Assembly: GCF_049943335.1 (NCBI RefSeq)
Contig: NZ_JBNFVY010000001.1
Location: forward strand, 558,001 to 622,000
Direction of reading: 5' to 3'
Length of the DNA: 64,000 bases
From: JBNFVY01 sp049943335
GTDB lineage: Bacteria; Pseudomonadota; Alphaproteobacteria; Rhodobacterales; Rhodobacteraceae
The translations under genes and the position numbers were made by a program. The notes beneath the pieces were generated by a model. That model was given only the letters and a program-made list of their open reading frames with translations. It made no database searches and was not told the origin of the DNA. Each line of letters begins with the position of its first letter. Position 1 is the stretch's first letter. Shown piece after piece: positions 51,225-59,114 of this stretch.

Positions 51225-51950
51225 ATGGGGATTCTTGATAAGCATAAGTTCCTGGAAACCAACGCGACCGCGCTTTTGGTCGGCTCGCTTCTGGTGGTCA
51301 GTATCGGCGGCATCGTGGAAATCGCGCCACTTTTCTGGATCGAAAACACGATTGAGGATGTCGAAGGCGTGCGGCCCTATTCGCCGCTGGAATTGACCGG
51401 TCGTGACATCTACGTGCGCGAAGGCTGCTATGTCTGCCACAGCCAGATGATCCGCCCGATGCGCGACGAGGTAGAGCGTTACGGGCATTACAGCCTTGCG
51501 GCTGAAAGCCAGTACGACCACCCGTTCCAGTGGGGGTCAAAACGCACGGGGCCTGACCTCGCGCGGGTCGGGGGGCGCTATTCGGACGAATGGCACGTAG
51601 ATCACCTGACTGACCCCCAGTCGGTGGTGCCGGAATCGGTGATGCCCAAATACGGGTATCTGGCAACCCGCATGATCGAGCCGACCTACATCACTGACCT
51701 GATGAACACGCACAGGTTTGTGGGTGTGCCCTACGACGATGAGATGATCGAAGCGGCCCGGCAGGATTTTCTGGCGCAAGCCGACCCTGACAGCGATTAT
51801 GACGGGCTGCTGGAACGGTATCCGGGTGCACAGGTACGCAACTTTGATGGCGCTCCGGGGATTTCCGAAATGGATGCGATCATCGCTTATATGCAGATGC
51901 TGGGCACGTTGGTCGATTTCTCGACCTTCGAGCCGGATCCGGCGCGCTAG
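51225..51950 (+). CDS. ccoO: cbb3-type cytochrome c oxidase subunit II
   Basis: CcoO, 241 residues, a membrane-anchored mono-heme cytochrome c that hands electrons to CcoN. An N-terminal helix (about residues 14-33) is followed by the heme motif CYVCH (Cys68, Cys71, His72) in REGCYVCHSQMIRPM, then GPDLARVGGRY and the distal Met region MPKYGYL. AAGGAGG at 51209-51215 precedes the ATG. It lies 14 bases after ccoN. Confidence 0.97.
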   Translation: MGILDKHKFLETNATALLVGSLLVVSIGGIVEIAPLFWIENTIEDVEGVRPYSPLELTGRDIYVREGCYVCHSQMIRPMRDEVERYGHYSLAAESQYDHPFQWGSKRTGPDLARVGGRYSDEWHVDHLTDPQSVVPESVMPKYGYLATRMIEPTYITDLMNTHRFVGVPYDDEMIEAARQDFLAQADPDSDYDGLLERYPGAQVRNFDGAPGISEMDAIIAYMQMLGTLVDFSTFEPDPAR

Positions 51951-51962
51951 GGGAGGGAACCG

Positions 51963-52145
51963 ATGAATTATCACATTCTTCGCGAAATCGCCGACAGCTG
52001 GGTTCTGCTGGCCATGTTCGCCTTTTTCCTGGGTGTCGTCATCTGGGCTTTCCGCCCCGGTAGCCGGGCGACCCATCGCGATACGGCAGGCATTCCCTTC
52101 CGGCATGAAGACAAACCCGCCGATGAACAGGAGGCGCGGCCATGA
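51963..52145 (+). CDS. ccoQ: cbb3-type cytochrome c oxidase subunit CcoQ (subunit IV)
   Basis: CcoQ, 60 residues, a small single-span protein with one hydrophobic helix (about residues 14-30, LLAMFAFFLGVVIWAF) and a polar tail. It stabilises the cbb3 complex. GGAGGG at 51951-51956 precedes the ATG. Its stop overlaps the start of ccoP by four bases (ATGA at 52142-52145). Confidence 0.93.
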   Translation: MNYHILREIADSWVLLAMFAFFLGVVIWAFRPGSRATHRDTAGIPFRHEDKPADEQEARP

Positions 52146-53005
52146 CACGCAACGACAAAGAGTCTCAAGTTGAAACGACCGGCCATAGCTGGGACGGGAT
52201 CGAAGAATACAACAACCCGCTGCCGCGGTGGTGGCTGTGGACGTTCTACGCCACGATCATCTGGGGGATCGGTTACACGATCGCCTATCCGGCCTGGCCA
52301 GGGATCAAGGGTGCCACGCAGGGGCTGCTGGGCTATTCGACCCGCGAAGAGGTGGCCAAGGACATCCAGACCTTTTCCGACGCCAATGCGAAAATCGAAA
52401 CGCAGCTGGCCTCTGCCGACCTGACGACCGTTACCCCCGGAACGCCGCTCTATGATTTCGCGCGCAATGCCGGCGCAGCCGTGTTCCGTACCAATTGCTC
52501 GCAGTGTCATGGCTCGGGCGCGGCCGGTGCGGTGGGGTATCCCAACCTGCTGGATGATGACTGGCTCTGGGGCGGCGCGCTCGAAGATATCCGCTATACG
52601 ATTGCCCACGGCATTCGCAACGAAGACGACTTTGACGCGCATTATTCGGAAATGCCCAGATTTGGCGCTGATGAGTTGTTGGAACCCCAACAGATCGAAG
52701 AGGTGGTGCAGCATGTTCTGGCCCTGTCCGGCCAAGACCACGATGCATCGCTGGCCAGTGCCGGCGCGGTCGTCTTCGAAGAAAACTGTGCCGTATGCCA
52801 CATGGAAGACGGCGCGGGTGATCCCAGCCAAGGGGCCCCAAACCTGACGGATGCCATCTGGCTTTATGGCGGCTCGCAAGAAGCCATCACTGATAGCGTG
52901 GTCAATGCGCGGTTCGGCGTGATGCCCGCTTGGGGCCTTCGTCTGGACGATGCCGATGTGAACGCGGTGGCGCTCTACGTCCACCAGTTGGGCGGCGGCG
53001 AATAA
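52142..53005 (+). CDS. ccoP: cbb3-type cytochrome c oxidase subunit III
   Basis: CcoP, 287 residues, a membrane-anchored di-heme cytochrome c. The N-terminus has the conserved HSWDGIEEYNNPLPRWW, then a membrane helix (about 32-52). Two heme domains carry CSQCH (Cys119, Cys122, His123) and CAVCH (Cys216, Cys219, His220). It passes electrons from soluble or anchored cytochrome c to CcoO. It is the last gene of ccoNOQP; two strong hairpins follow. Confidence 0.97.
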   Translation: MTRNDKESQVETTGHSWDGIEEYNNPLPRWWLWTFYATIIWGIGYTIAYPAWPGIKGATQGLLGYSTREEVAKDIQTFSDANAKIETQLASADLTTVTPGTPLYDFARNAGAAVFRTNCSQCHGSGAAGAVGYPNLLDDDWLWGGALEDIRYTIAHGIRNEDDFDAHYSEMPRFGADELLEPQQIEEVVQHVLALSGQDHDASLASAGAVVFEENCAVCHMEDGAGDPSQGAPNLTDAIWLYGGSQEAITDSVVNARFGVMPAWGLRLDDADVNAVALYVHQLGGGE

Positions 53006-53029
53006 GCAGACACCGGGGTGACCCGGTCA

Positions 53030-53077
53030 GGCACCGACCCTTGATCCTGTTCGCGCGTTTCTGACAGGGTCGGTGCC
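53030..53077 (+). other. Long 12-bp hairpin after ccoP
   Basis: GGCACCGACCCT at 53030-53041 pairs perfectly with AGGGTCGGTGCC at 53066-53077 over a 24-base loop. There is no T run, so it is more likely an mRNA-stabilising or processing hairpin than a terminator. A real terminator-like hairpin follows 12 bases later. Confidence 0.7.
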
Positions 53078-53088
53078 GCTAAACCGAT

Positions 53089-53124
53089 ATGGGCGCAACG
53101 CAAACGTTGCGCCCATGCGCTTTT
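53089..53124 (+). terminator. Terminator-like hairpin after ccoNOQP
   Basis: A 12-bp perfect stem ATGGGCGCAACG/CGTTGCGCCCAT (53089-53100 and 53105-53116) with a CAAA loop, then GCGC and TTTT. It is the best candidate for the end of the ccoNOQP transcript. ccoG then has its own FNR-type box. Confidence 0.82.
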
Positions 53125-53470
53125 CAGCAGATCGCTTGATTGACGCCGGACCGATAGGGCGGACGGTGTCAAACCCCATCAGATGGGGCGGATAGTGGCG
53201 CAACCCCTGTCTGGGCGTGCGGTGTCGCGGACAGAAGACGCGAAACATCCGGCGACCGGTCAAACGTGCGCTGCGATAAACCGGCCGTCACAGGGATTGG
53301 CGGATTTTGCACGCCAGCAAAGTTCCGGTACTGCAATCTGAACGTTCATATGGATTGGTAATCTCTTCCCCGCGCTCTCAGCGCGCTGACCCCCGGTGGG
53401 CGCCCCGCAATGCGGCTTTGCTCGCTGGATGCGACCCGAAATCACGGCCGCGTGAGTGCGGCGGAATTTG
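53125..53470. other. Gene-poor stretch between ccoNOQP and ccoG
   Basis: About 350 bases with no convincing gene. One further small inverted repeat, CCCCATCAGATGGGG at 53174-53188, is present. The open frames on either strand lack ribosome binding sites or family features. The region ends at the FNR-type box at 53471. Confidence 0.5.
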
Positions 53471-53484
53471 TTGATGCATGTCAA
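53471..53484. promoter_or_regulatory. FNR-type box upstream of ccoG
   Basis: TTGAT-GCAT-GTCAA at 53471-53484 matches the FNR consensus with one mismatch. A -10-like CATAAG lies at 53507-53512, the distance expected for a class II promoter, giving a start near 53519 and a leader of about 27 bases to the ccoG GTG. It suggests ccoGHIS is induced with the oxidase. Confidence 0.82.
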
Positions 53485-53545
53485 AGTGCAAATGCGCCCG
53501 ACTTGCCATAAGGTATTCGCGAACAGAAACAGGAAAGATGCTCCA

Positions 53546-54976
53546 GTGAGCTCAACCCAATCCCCAGAACAGCTTTATGCTGCCCGCGAACCGGTGTTTC
53601 CACGCCGGGTCAAAGGCAAATTCCGCAATCTCAAATGGATCATCATGATCCTGACGCTGGGGGTTTACTACCTCACGCCATGGATCCGGTGGGACCGGGG
53701 CCCCGAATTGCCCGACCAAGCGGTGTTGGTCGATATGGCCGGCCGCCGGTTCTTTTTCTTCTGGATCGAGATCTGGCCGCACGAGTTTTATTTTGTGGCG
53801 GGCCTGTTGATCATGGCCGGTTTGGGGCTGTTCCTGTTCACCTCGGCCCTGGGCCGGGTCTGGTGTGGCTATGCCTGCCCGCAAACCGTCTGGACCGATT
53901 TGTTCATTCTGGTCGAGCGTTGGATCGAAGGCGACCGCAACGCGCGCCTTCGTCTGTGGCGACAAAAAAAATGGGATCTGCGCAAGCTGCGCCTGCGTAT
54001 CACAAAGTACATCGCCTGGGCACTGATCGCCGTGGCGACGGGTGGCGCGTGGGTGTTCTATTTTACCGATGCGCCAACGCTTCTTGGCGACCTTTTGACC
54101 GGCCAGGCCCATCCGGTAGCCTATACGACTGTGCTGGTGTTGACGCTGACCACGATGCTGTTCGGGGGGTTCGCGCGCGAACAGGTGTGCGTCTACATGT
54201 GCCCGTGGCCGCGCATTCAGGCCGCCATGATGGACGAAGACACAATGACCGTGGGCTACCGCGAATGGCGGGGTGAGCCACGCGGCAAATTGCGCAAGGG
54301 TCAGCTTGACCCGAACCAGGGCGATTGCATCGACTGCATGGCCTGCGTGAATGTCTGCCCGATGGGAATCGACATCCGCAACGGCCAGCAGATGGAATGC
54401 ATCACTTGCGCGCTTTGCATCGACGCCTGTGACGACGTGATGGATAAAATCGGCAAACCGCGCGGCCTGATCGACTATATGGCCCTGACGGACGAAATCC
54501 GCGAGCGCGAAGGTCACGAACCGCGCCCCATCTGGCAACACATCTTCCGTGTCCGCACGCTGGTCTATACGGCGCTGTGGTCGATCGTGGGGCTGGGGCT
54601 GCTGTTCGCGCTGTTCATCCGCTCGGACATTGAAGTGTCGGTCGCGCCGGTGCGCAACCCGGTCTATGTGACCATGTCTGACGGGTCGATTCGCAACACA
54701 TATGACATGCGCATCCGCAACAAGCACGGCGAGGCCCGGCCTTTCCTTGTATCGCTCACCGGGGATCCGGCGCTGGAGCTGCGGTTGGAAGGATCCCTTG
54801 ACGAAAGCGTGACCGTTCCGGCAGATAGCATGGCCATTCAGCGTGTCTATGTGATCGCGGCGCCGGGCTCGGTGCCCGCGCAGGACGAACGCAGCGAGTT
54901 CCGCTTCTGGATCGAGGATCTGACAAATGGCGACCGGGCCCACACCGACACCGTCTTCAACGGAAAGGGACAGTAA
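53546..54976 (+). CDS. ccoG: cbb3 oxidase assembly protein CcoG (RdxA/RdxB/FixG-like)
   Basis: CcoG, 476 residues, a polyferredoxin-like membrane protein thought to reduce copper for delivery to the cbb3 oxidase. It has several membrane segments, the conserved WCGYACPQTVWTDLF and CVYMCPWPRIQ motifs, then two [4Fe-4S] motifs: CIDCMACVNVCP (Cys261-271) and CITCALCIDAC (Cys285-295). The C-terminal part is an Ig-like exported domain. The start is the GTG at 53546 with AGGAAAG at 53531-53537. A longer open frame starts upstream, but it would run through the FNR box and promoter. First gene of ccoGHIS. Confidence 0.95.
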   Translation: MSSTQSPEQLYAAREPVFPRRVKGKFRNLKWIIMILTLGVYYLTPWIRWDRGPELPDQAVLVDMAGRRFFFFWIEIWPHEFYFVAGLLIMAGLGLFLFTSALGRVWCGYACPQTVWTDLFILVERWIEGDRNARLRLWRQKKWDLRKLRLRITKYIAWALIAVATGGAWVFYFTDAPTLLGDLLTGQAHPVAYTTVLVLTLTTMLFGGFAREQVCVYMCPWPRIQAAMMDEDTMTVGYREWRGEPRGKLRKGQLDPNQGDCIDCMACVNVCPMGIDIRNGQQMECITCALCIDACDDVMDKIGKPRGLIDYMALTDEIREREGHEPRPIWQHIFRVRTLVYTALWSIVGLGLLFALFIRSDIEVSVAPVRNPVYVTMSDGSIRNTYDMRIRNKHGEARPFLVSLTGDPALELRLEGSLDESVTVPADSMAIQRVYVIAAPGSVPAQDERSEFRFWIEDLTNGDRAHTDTVFNGKGQ

Positions 54977-54977
54977 A

Positions 54978-55439
54978 ATGGCGCAAGAGTTTCGCCTGAC
55001 AGGGTGGCACGTACTGGCGGGGTTCGTCGCGGCCTTCGGGATCATCATCACGGTGAACGTGGTCATGGCAGTCAACGCGGTGCGCACTTTTCCGGGGCTT
55101 GAGGTCAAGAACTCCTATGTTGCCTCGCAGACATTCGATGCGGACCGCGCCGCGCAAGAGGCCTTGGGCTGGAACGTGACCCTGAAGACCGACGGCGACC
55201 TGCTGCGCTTGTCGATCCGGGACGATTTGGGCCATCCGGTCCAAGTGGCCGGACTGGGCGGTATTCTGGGCCGGGCGACAAATGTCAGCCAGGATCAAAC
55301 CCCGGTCTGGACGTTCGATGGGCAGGACTATGTGGCCAACACCGGTGTGCTTGGACAGGGCTACTGGAACCTGCGCCTGCAGGCCGAGGCGCAGGATGGC
55401 ACGACCTTCAAGCAGCGCTTGCAGATTTACGTGAAGTGA
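54978..55439 (+). CDS. ccoH: cbb3 oxidase assembly protein CcoH (FixH)
   Basis: CcoH, 153 residues, a single-span protein (membrane helix about residues 10-31) with the conserved start EFRLTGWHVLAGFVAAFG and a periplasmic domain with VNAVRTFPGLEVKNSYVASQTFD. It is needed for stable cbb3 assembly. The start lies one base after the ccoG stop, and its stop is one base before ccoI, so the operon is tightly packed. Confidence 0.93.
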   Translation: MAQEFRLTGWHVLAGFVAAFGIIITVNVVMAVNAVRTFPGLEVKNSYVASQTFDADRAAQEALGWNVTLKTDGDLLRLSIRDDLGHPVQVAGLGGILGRATNVSQDQTPVWTFDGQDYVANTGVLGQGYWNLRLQAEAQDGTTFKQRLQIYVK

Positions 55440-55440
55440 C

Positions 55441-57606
55441 ATGGCAGGATCGGTGCAGATATCGGCCTGCCCGGCCTGTGTAGCGGCGCCGTCGGCCGAA
55501 GATGTGGCCAATGCCCGCGAAGTGCGCGACGCACGGCTGTTGATTTCGCTACCCGCTATCCATTGTGCGGCGTGTATTTCAGGTGTCGAAGGGCTGTTGA
55601 ACCGTCAGCCAGGCGTGCACGCGGCGCGGGTGAACCTGACACTGAAACGGGCCGCCGTGGACGCGGACGAAGACGTGAGCGCCGATGCGCTGGTCGAGGT
55701 TTTGAACAAGGCCGGCTTTGAGGCCTATGAACTGGACGCAGGGGCGATTGCCGCCAGCGGCCCAGATCGGCGGGGGCGCGCGTTACTGACCCGCTTGGGC
55801 GTCGCCGGTTTCGCCATGATGAATGTCATGCTGCTGTCCATCGCTGTATGGTCGGGGGCCAGCGATGCGACACGTGACCTGTTTCACTGGATTTCCGCGA
55901 TGATTGCCCTGCCGACCATCGCCTTTTCCGGCCAACCGTTCTTTTCGTCGGCGTTGACGGCGCTCAGGGCTCGGCGCCTGAACATGGACGTGCCCATTTC
56001 GCTGGCGATCATACTGGCTGCGGGAATGTCAGTTTATGAAACCACACAATCGGGCCATCACGCCTATTTCGATGCAGCGCTGTCGCTGACGTTTTTCCTG
56101 TTGGCCGGCCGGTATCTGGATTACCGAACGCGGTCTGTCGCGCGTTCGGCGGCGCAGGAATTGACCGCGCTGGAAGTGCCAAGGGCGACCCTGACCAACG
56201 GCCAGGTCGTCAGCGTCGCTGACCTGGAGGTTGGACAAGAAGTGCGCGTCGTGCCCGGTGCACGCGTGCCGGTGGACGGGATCGTGATTGACGGCGCGTC
56301 AGAGATTGATCGCTCGCGCCTGACTGGGGAAACGCTGCCGGTCGCGGCGGAACCGGGCGATGCGCTGGCCGCAGGCGAGGTCAACCTGACCGGTCCGCTG
56401 ACGCTGCGCGTCAGTTCGGCCGGTACAGATACGTCGTTGCATCGGTTGGCTGATTTGGTGGCGATGGCCGAAAGTTCGCGCAACCGCTACACGTCTTTGG
56501 CCGACAAGGCCGCAGCGATCTATGCGCCCGCCGTGCACCTGTTGGCGCTCTTTGCCTTTATCGGCTGGGTCTGGGCTTCGGGCGATTTGCGCCTGTCAAT
56601 GAACATCGCGGTTGCAGTCTTAATCATCACCTGCCCTTGCGCGCTCGGTCTGGCCGTACCTGCCGTGACGACGGCGGCGTCGGGCCGCCTTTTTCGGGCG
56701 GGGATGCTGATCAAGTCGGCCACGGCGCTGGAACGAATGGCCGAAGTGGACACGGTTGTGTTCGACAAGACAGGCACGCTGACCGAGGGCGCGCCGCAGC
56801 TGTCGGGCGTTTATGATCCGCGCGACCTTGCCGTCGCCAAGGCGCTGGCGCAGGGGTCAGCCCACCCGTTAAGCATCGCGCTGACCGCCGCCGCTGACGT
56901 CGAGGCTGCGCCCGTGACCGATATCACCGAAGTGCCGGGCTATGGGGTGCAGGGATCCCTGAACGGCGCGCGCGTCCGGCTGGGCCGTGCGGCGTGGGTT
57001 GGCGCCGAGGCCGAAAGCACGACGGCCACCTATTTGCGGATCGCAGATGGCACGCCGGTTGCGTTCACCTTTACCGACCACCTGCGCGAAGGCGCAGAGG
57101 ACGCTGTCACCGCACTGCGCGCGCAGGGCCTTGATGTGATTTTGCTCTCGGGCGATGCGCCTGCCCCCGTGGCCGAATTGGCGGCGCGCATCGGGATTGA
57201 CGCCTGGGAGGCCGAAGCCCTGCCCGAGGCCAAGGCGATGCGCGTGGGCGAATTGGCCCGCAGCGGGCGCAAGGTGCTGATGGTCGGCGATGGTTTGAAC
57301 GATACCGCCGCGCTGGCTGCAGCTCATGTGTCGATCTCGCCGGCCTCGGCGTTAGAGGCGACGCGCGTGGTGTCGGATATCGTGTTGATCGGCAAATCAC
57401 TGGCGCCGCTGGGCGAAGCGATGGACGTATCGCGCAAGTCGGTGCGCCGCATACGCGAAAACTTCACCGTCGCAGCGATGTACAATGCCATTGCCATTCC
57501 CATCGCGCTGGCCGGTTTCGCAACGCCCTTGGCCGCGGCCTTGGCCATGTCGGGCAGCTCGATTATGGTGTCGCTGAACGCACTTCGCCTGAGAGGCCGC
57601 GGATGA
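55441..57606 (+). CDS. ccoI: Copper-translocating P-type ATPase CcoI (FixI)
   Basis: CcoI, 721 residues, a P1B ATPase that exports copper toward the periplasm for the CuB centre of the cbb3 oxidase. Visible: a metal-binding CxxC in HCAACISGVEG, the actuator block LTGETLPV, the membrane CPC motif in TCPCALGLAVPAV, the phosphorylation site FDKTGTLTEG, and the hinge MVGDGLNDTAAL. N-terminal extra cysteines occur near ISACPACV. It overlaps ccoS by four bases (ATGA at 57603-57606). Confidence 0.96.
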   Translation: MAGSVQISACPACVAAPSAEDVANAREVRDARLLISLPAIHCAACISGVEGLLNRQPGVHAARVNLTLKRAAVDADEDVSADALVEVLNKAGFEAYELDAGAIAASGPDRRGRALLTRLGVAGFAMMNVMLLSIAVWSGASDATRDLFHWISAMIALPTIAFSGQPFFSSALTALRARRLNMDVPISLAIILAAGMSVYETTQSGHHAYFDAALSLTFFLLAGRYLDYRTRSVARSAAQELTALEVPRATLTNGQVVSVADLEVGQEVRVVPGARVPVDGIVIDGASEIDRSRLTGETLPVAAEPGDALAAGEVNLTGPLTLRVSSAGTDTSLHRLADLVAMAESSRNRYTSLADKAAAIYAPAVHLLALFAFIGWVWASGDLRLSMNIAVAVLIITCPCALGLAVPAVTTAASGRLFRAGMLIKSATALERMAEVDTVVFDKTGTLTEGAPQLSGVYDPRDLAVAKALAQGSAHPLSIALTAAADVEAAPVTDITEVPGYGVQGSLNGARVRLGRAAWVGAEAESTTATYLRIADGTPVAFTFTDHLREGAEDAVTALRAQGLDVILLSGDAPAPVAELAARIGIDAWEAEALPEAKAMRVGELARSGRKVLMVGDGLNDTAALAAAHVSISPASALEATRVVSDIVLIGKSLAPLGEAMDVSRKSVRRIRENFTVAAMYNAIAIPIALAGFATPLAAALAMSGSSIMVSLNALRLRGRG

Positions 57607-57761
57607 CCATTCTTGCCGTTCTGATTCCGATTTCCCTGCTGCTTGGTGCTGCCGGGCTGGCCGCGTTTTTCTGGACGCTGAAGAGCCACCAATACGACGA
57701 TCCCGAAGGGGATGCCCGCCGCATTTTGTCAGACGACTACGACGATCATCCGCGCGATTGA
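57603..57761 (+). CDS. ccoS: cbb3 oxidase assembly protein CcoS
   Basis: CcoS, 52 residues, a short single-span protein needed to put heme and copper into CcoN. It reads MTILAVLIPISLLLGAAGL, one helix, then the conserved FFWTLKSHQYDDPEGDARRIL. It starts within the ccoI stop and ends 16 bases inside the convergent esterase gene (57746 onward). It is short enough to be missed by length filters. Confidence 0.94.
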   Translation: MTILAVLIPISLLLGAAGLAAFFWTLKSHQYDDPEGDARRILSDDYDDHPRD

Positions 57762-58432
57762 GCGCGGGCAATCAACTGTAAAACCTTCGGGCCGATTTCT
57801 TCCACGATCAGCGCGACACCTGCGGCGTTGGGATGGATGCCGTCGCCTTGCATGTAGGTGTCCATCACTTGTTCGATGGGCGCTTGTGCAGCCAGCGGGC
57901 CCAAGAAGTCGTCGACCAGGAGCGTGTCGTATTTTTCGGCCAGCGCAGGGTATATGGCTTCGAAATCCGCTTTGTAATCGGGGCCATAGTTGCCAGGGAC
58001 ACCGATCCCGATCAACAGCACCGGTCGCGGTGCGGCCTTTTGCAGGATCGTTTCAAGATTGGCGCGCGCTGCTTCGGGGGATTGGCCGCGCAGCACGTCG
58101 TTGCCGCCCAACGCCACGATCAATGCGTCAGGCTCGTCTGCCAGGCTCCAGTCAATCCGCGCGGCCCCGCCCGCCGTGGTATCGCCCGACACGCCCGCAT
58201 TCACGACCGTCACATCCGCCCCTTGGTCACGCAGCCAAGCTTGCAACTGGGGAACGAACCCGTCGCCCTGTGCAAGGCCGTAACCATGGGTCAGGGAATC
58301 GCCGAATGCAGTGATGATCGTGGGCTCGGCTGTCGCTGCAGACCCGGCGATAACCAATCCGGTCGCAGCGGCCTTGCTCAGCCCCCAAAAACCCCCATAT
58401 CGTAACTTCAACCTGGACAAAGTGAATTTCAT
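57746..58432 (-). CDS. tesA: Arylesterase / TesA-like GDSL lipase, exported
   Basis: A 228-residue SGNH/GDSL hydrolase with a signal peptide (about residues 1-35, ending GSAATA). The nucleophile is in FGDSLTHGYGL, the block III Gly-Asn in GGND, and the His-containing block V is DGIHPN. It resembles TesA/arylesterases that hydrolyse acyl esters or thioesters in the periplasm. ATG 58432 is the start; it shares the CATG of the divergent ABC gene (see findings). The 3' end overlaps ccoS by 16 bases. The partner order tesA/ybbA/ybbP is seen in E. coli too. Confidence 0.9.
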   Translation of the reverse strand: MKFTLSRLKLRYGGFWGLSKAAATGLVIAGSAATAEPTIITAFGDSLTHGYGLAQGDGFVPQLQAWLRDQGADVTVVNAGVSGDTTAGGAARIDWSLADEPDALIVALGGNDVLRGQSPEAARANLETILQKAAPRPVLLIGIGVPGNYGPDYKADFEAIYPALAEKYDTLLVDDFLGPLAAQAPIEQVMDTYMQGDGIHPNAAGVALIVEEIGPKVLQLIARAQSRG

Positions 58433-59114
58433 GACAGACCCGATCATCTCTCTCGTCAACGCGAAGCTCAGTTTGATGGGGAACGCTGGAACTGTCGATA
58501 TTTTGCGTGGTATTTCACTGGATATAGCACGCGGGGAAACGATCGGGTTGGTCGGGCCATCGGGTTCGGGCAAGTCATCTCTCCTCATGTTGCTCGGTGG
58601 GCTTGAGCAGGCGTCCTCGGGCAGCGTGTCGGTTCTTGGCCACGACTTTACCACCATGTCCGAGGACGCATTGGCCCGGTTTCGTCGTCAACATATGGGG
58701 GTGGTGTTCCAGTCCTTCCACCTGATCCCCACGATGACGGCGCTGGAAAATGTGGCAACGCCTTTGGAATTGGCTGGTGCGCGCGACGCGTTCGAAAGAG
58801 CCGAAACGGAATTGGCGGCGGTGGGGTTAGCCTCGCGTGCCGGACATTTTCCGGCGCAAATGTCGGGCGGGGAACAGCAGCGGGTCGCGCTGGCGCGCGC
58901 CGCCGTCACGCGCCCTGACATCCTGCTGGCAGATGAACCAACAGGCAATCTGGACGGGCCCAACGGGGATATGGTCATGAATATCCTATTTGACCTGCGC
59001 GACCGACATGGCGCCACGCTGGTGATGGTCACCCACGCGCCAGAGATTGCGGCGCGATGCGACAGAACCATACGTCTGATCGATGGACAGCTGGCCCAGG
59101 CGACGACCGAATGA
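58431..59114 (+). CDS. ybbA: ABC transporter ATP-binding protein (YbbA-like)
   Basis: A 227-residue ABC ATPase of the LolD/MacB-type subgroup. It shows Walker A GPSGSGKSS, the Q-loop FQSFHLIPTMTALEN, signature MSGGEQQRVALA and Walker B ILLADEPTGNLD, then the H-loop MVTHAPE. It works with the permease next to it. The start ATG at 58431 overlaps the divergent tesA start. The frame upstream (from 58311) runs through the tesA signal peptide and is not ABC-like. Confidence 0.94.
   Translation: MTDPIISLVNAKLSLMGNAGTVDILRGISLDIARGETIGLVGPSGSGKSSLLMLLGGLEQASSGSVSVLGHDFTTMSEDALARFRRQHMGVVFQSFHLIPTMTALENVATPLELAGARDAFERAETELAAVGLASRAGHFPAQMSGGEQQRVALARAAVTRPDILLADEPTGNLDGPNGDMVMNILFDLRDRHGATLVMVTHAPEIAARCDRTIRLIDGQLAQATTE

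Noticed and set aside
53552..55108. A 518-codon minus-strand frame opposite ccoG and ccoH
   Set aside because: Antisense shadow of genes with firm iron-sulfur and membrane motifs.
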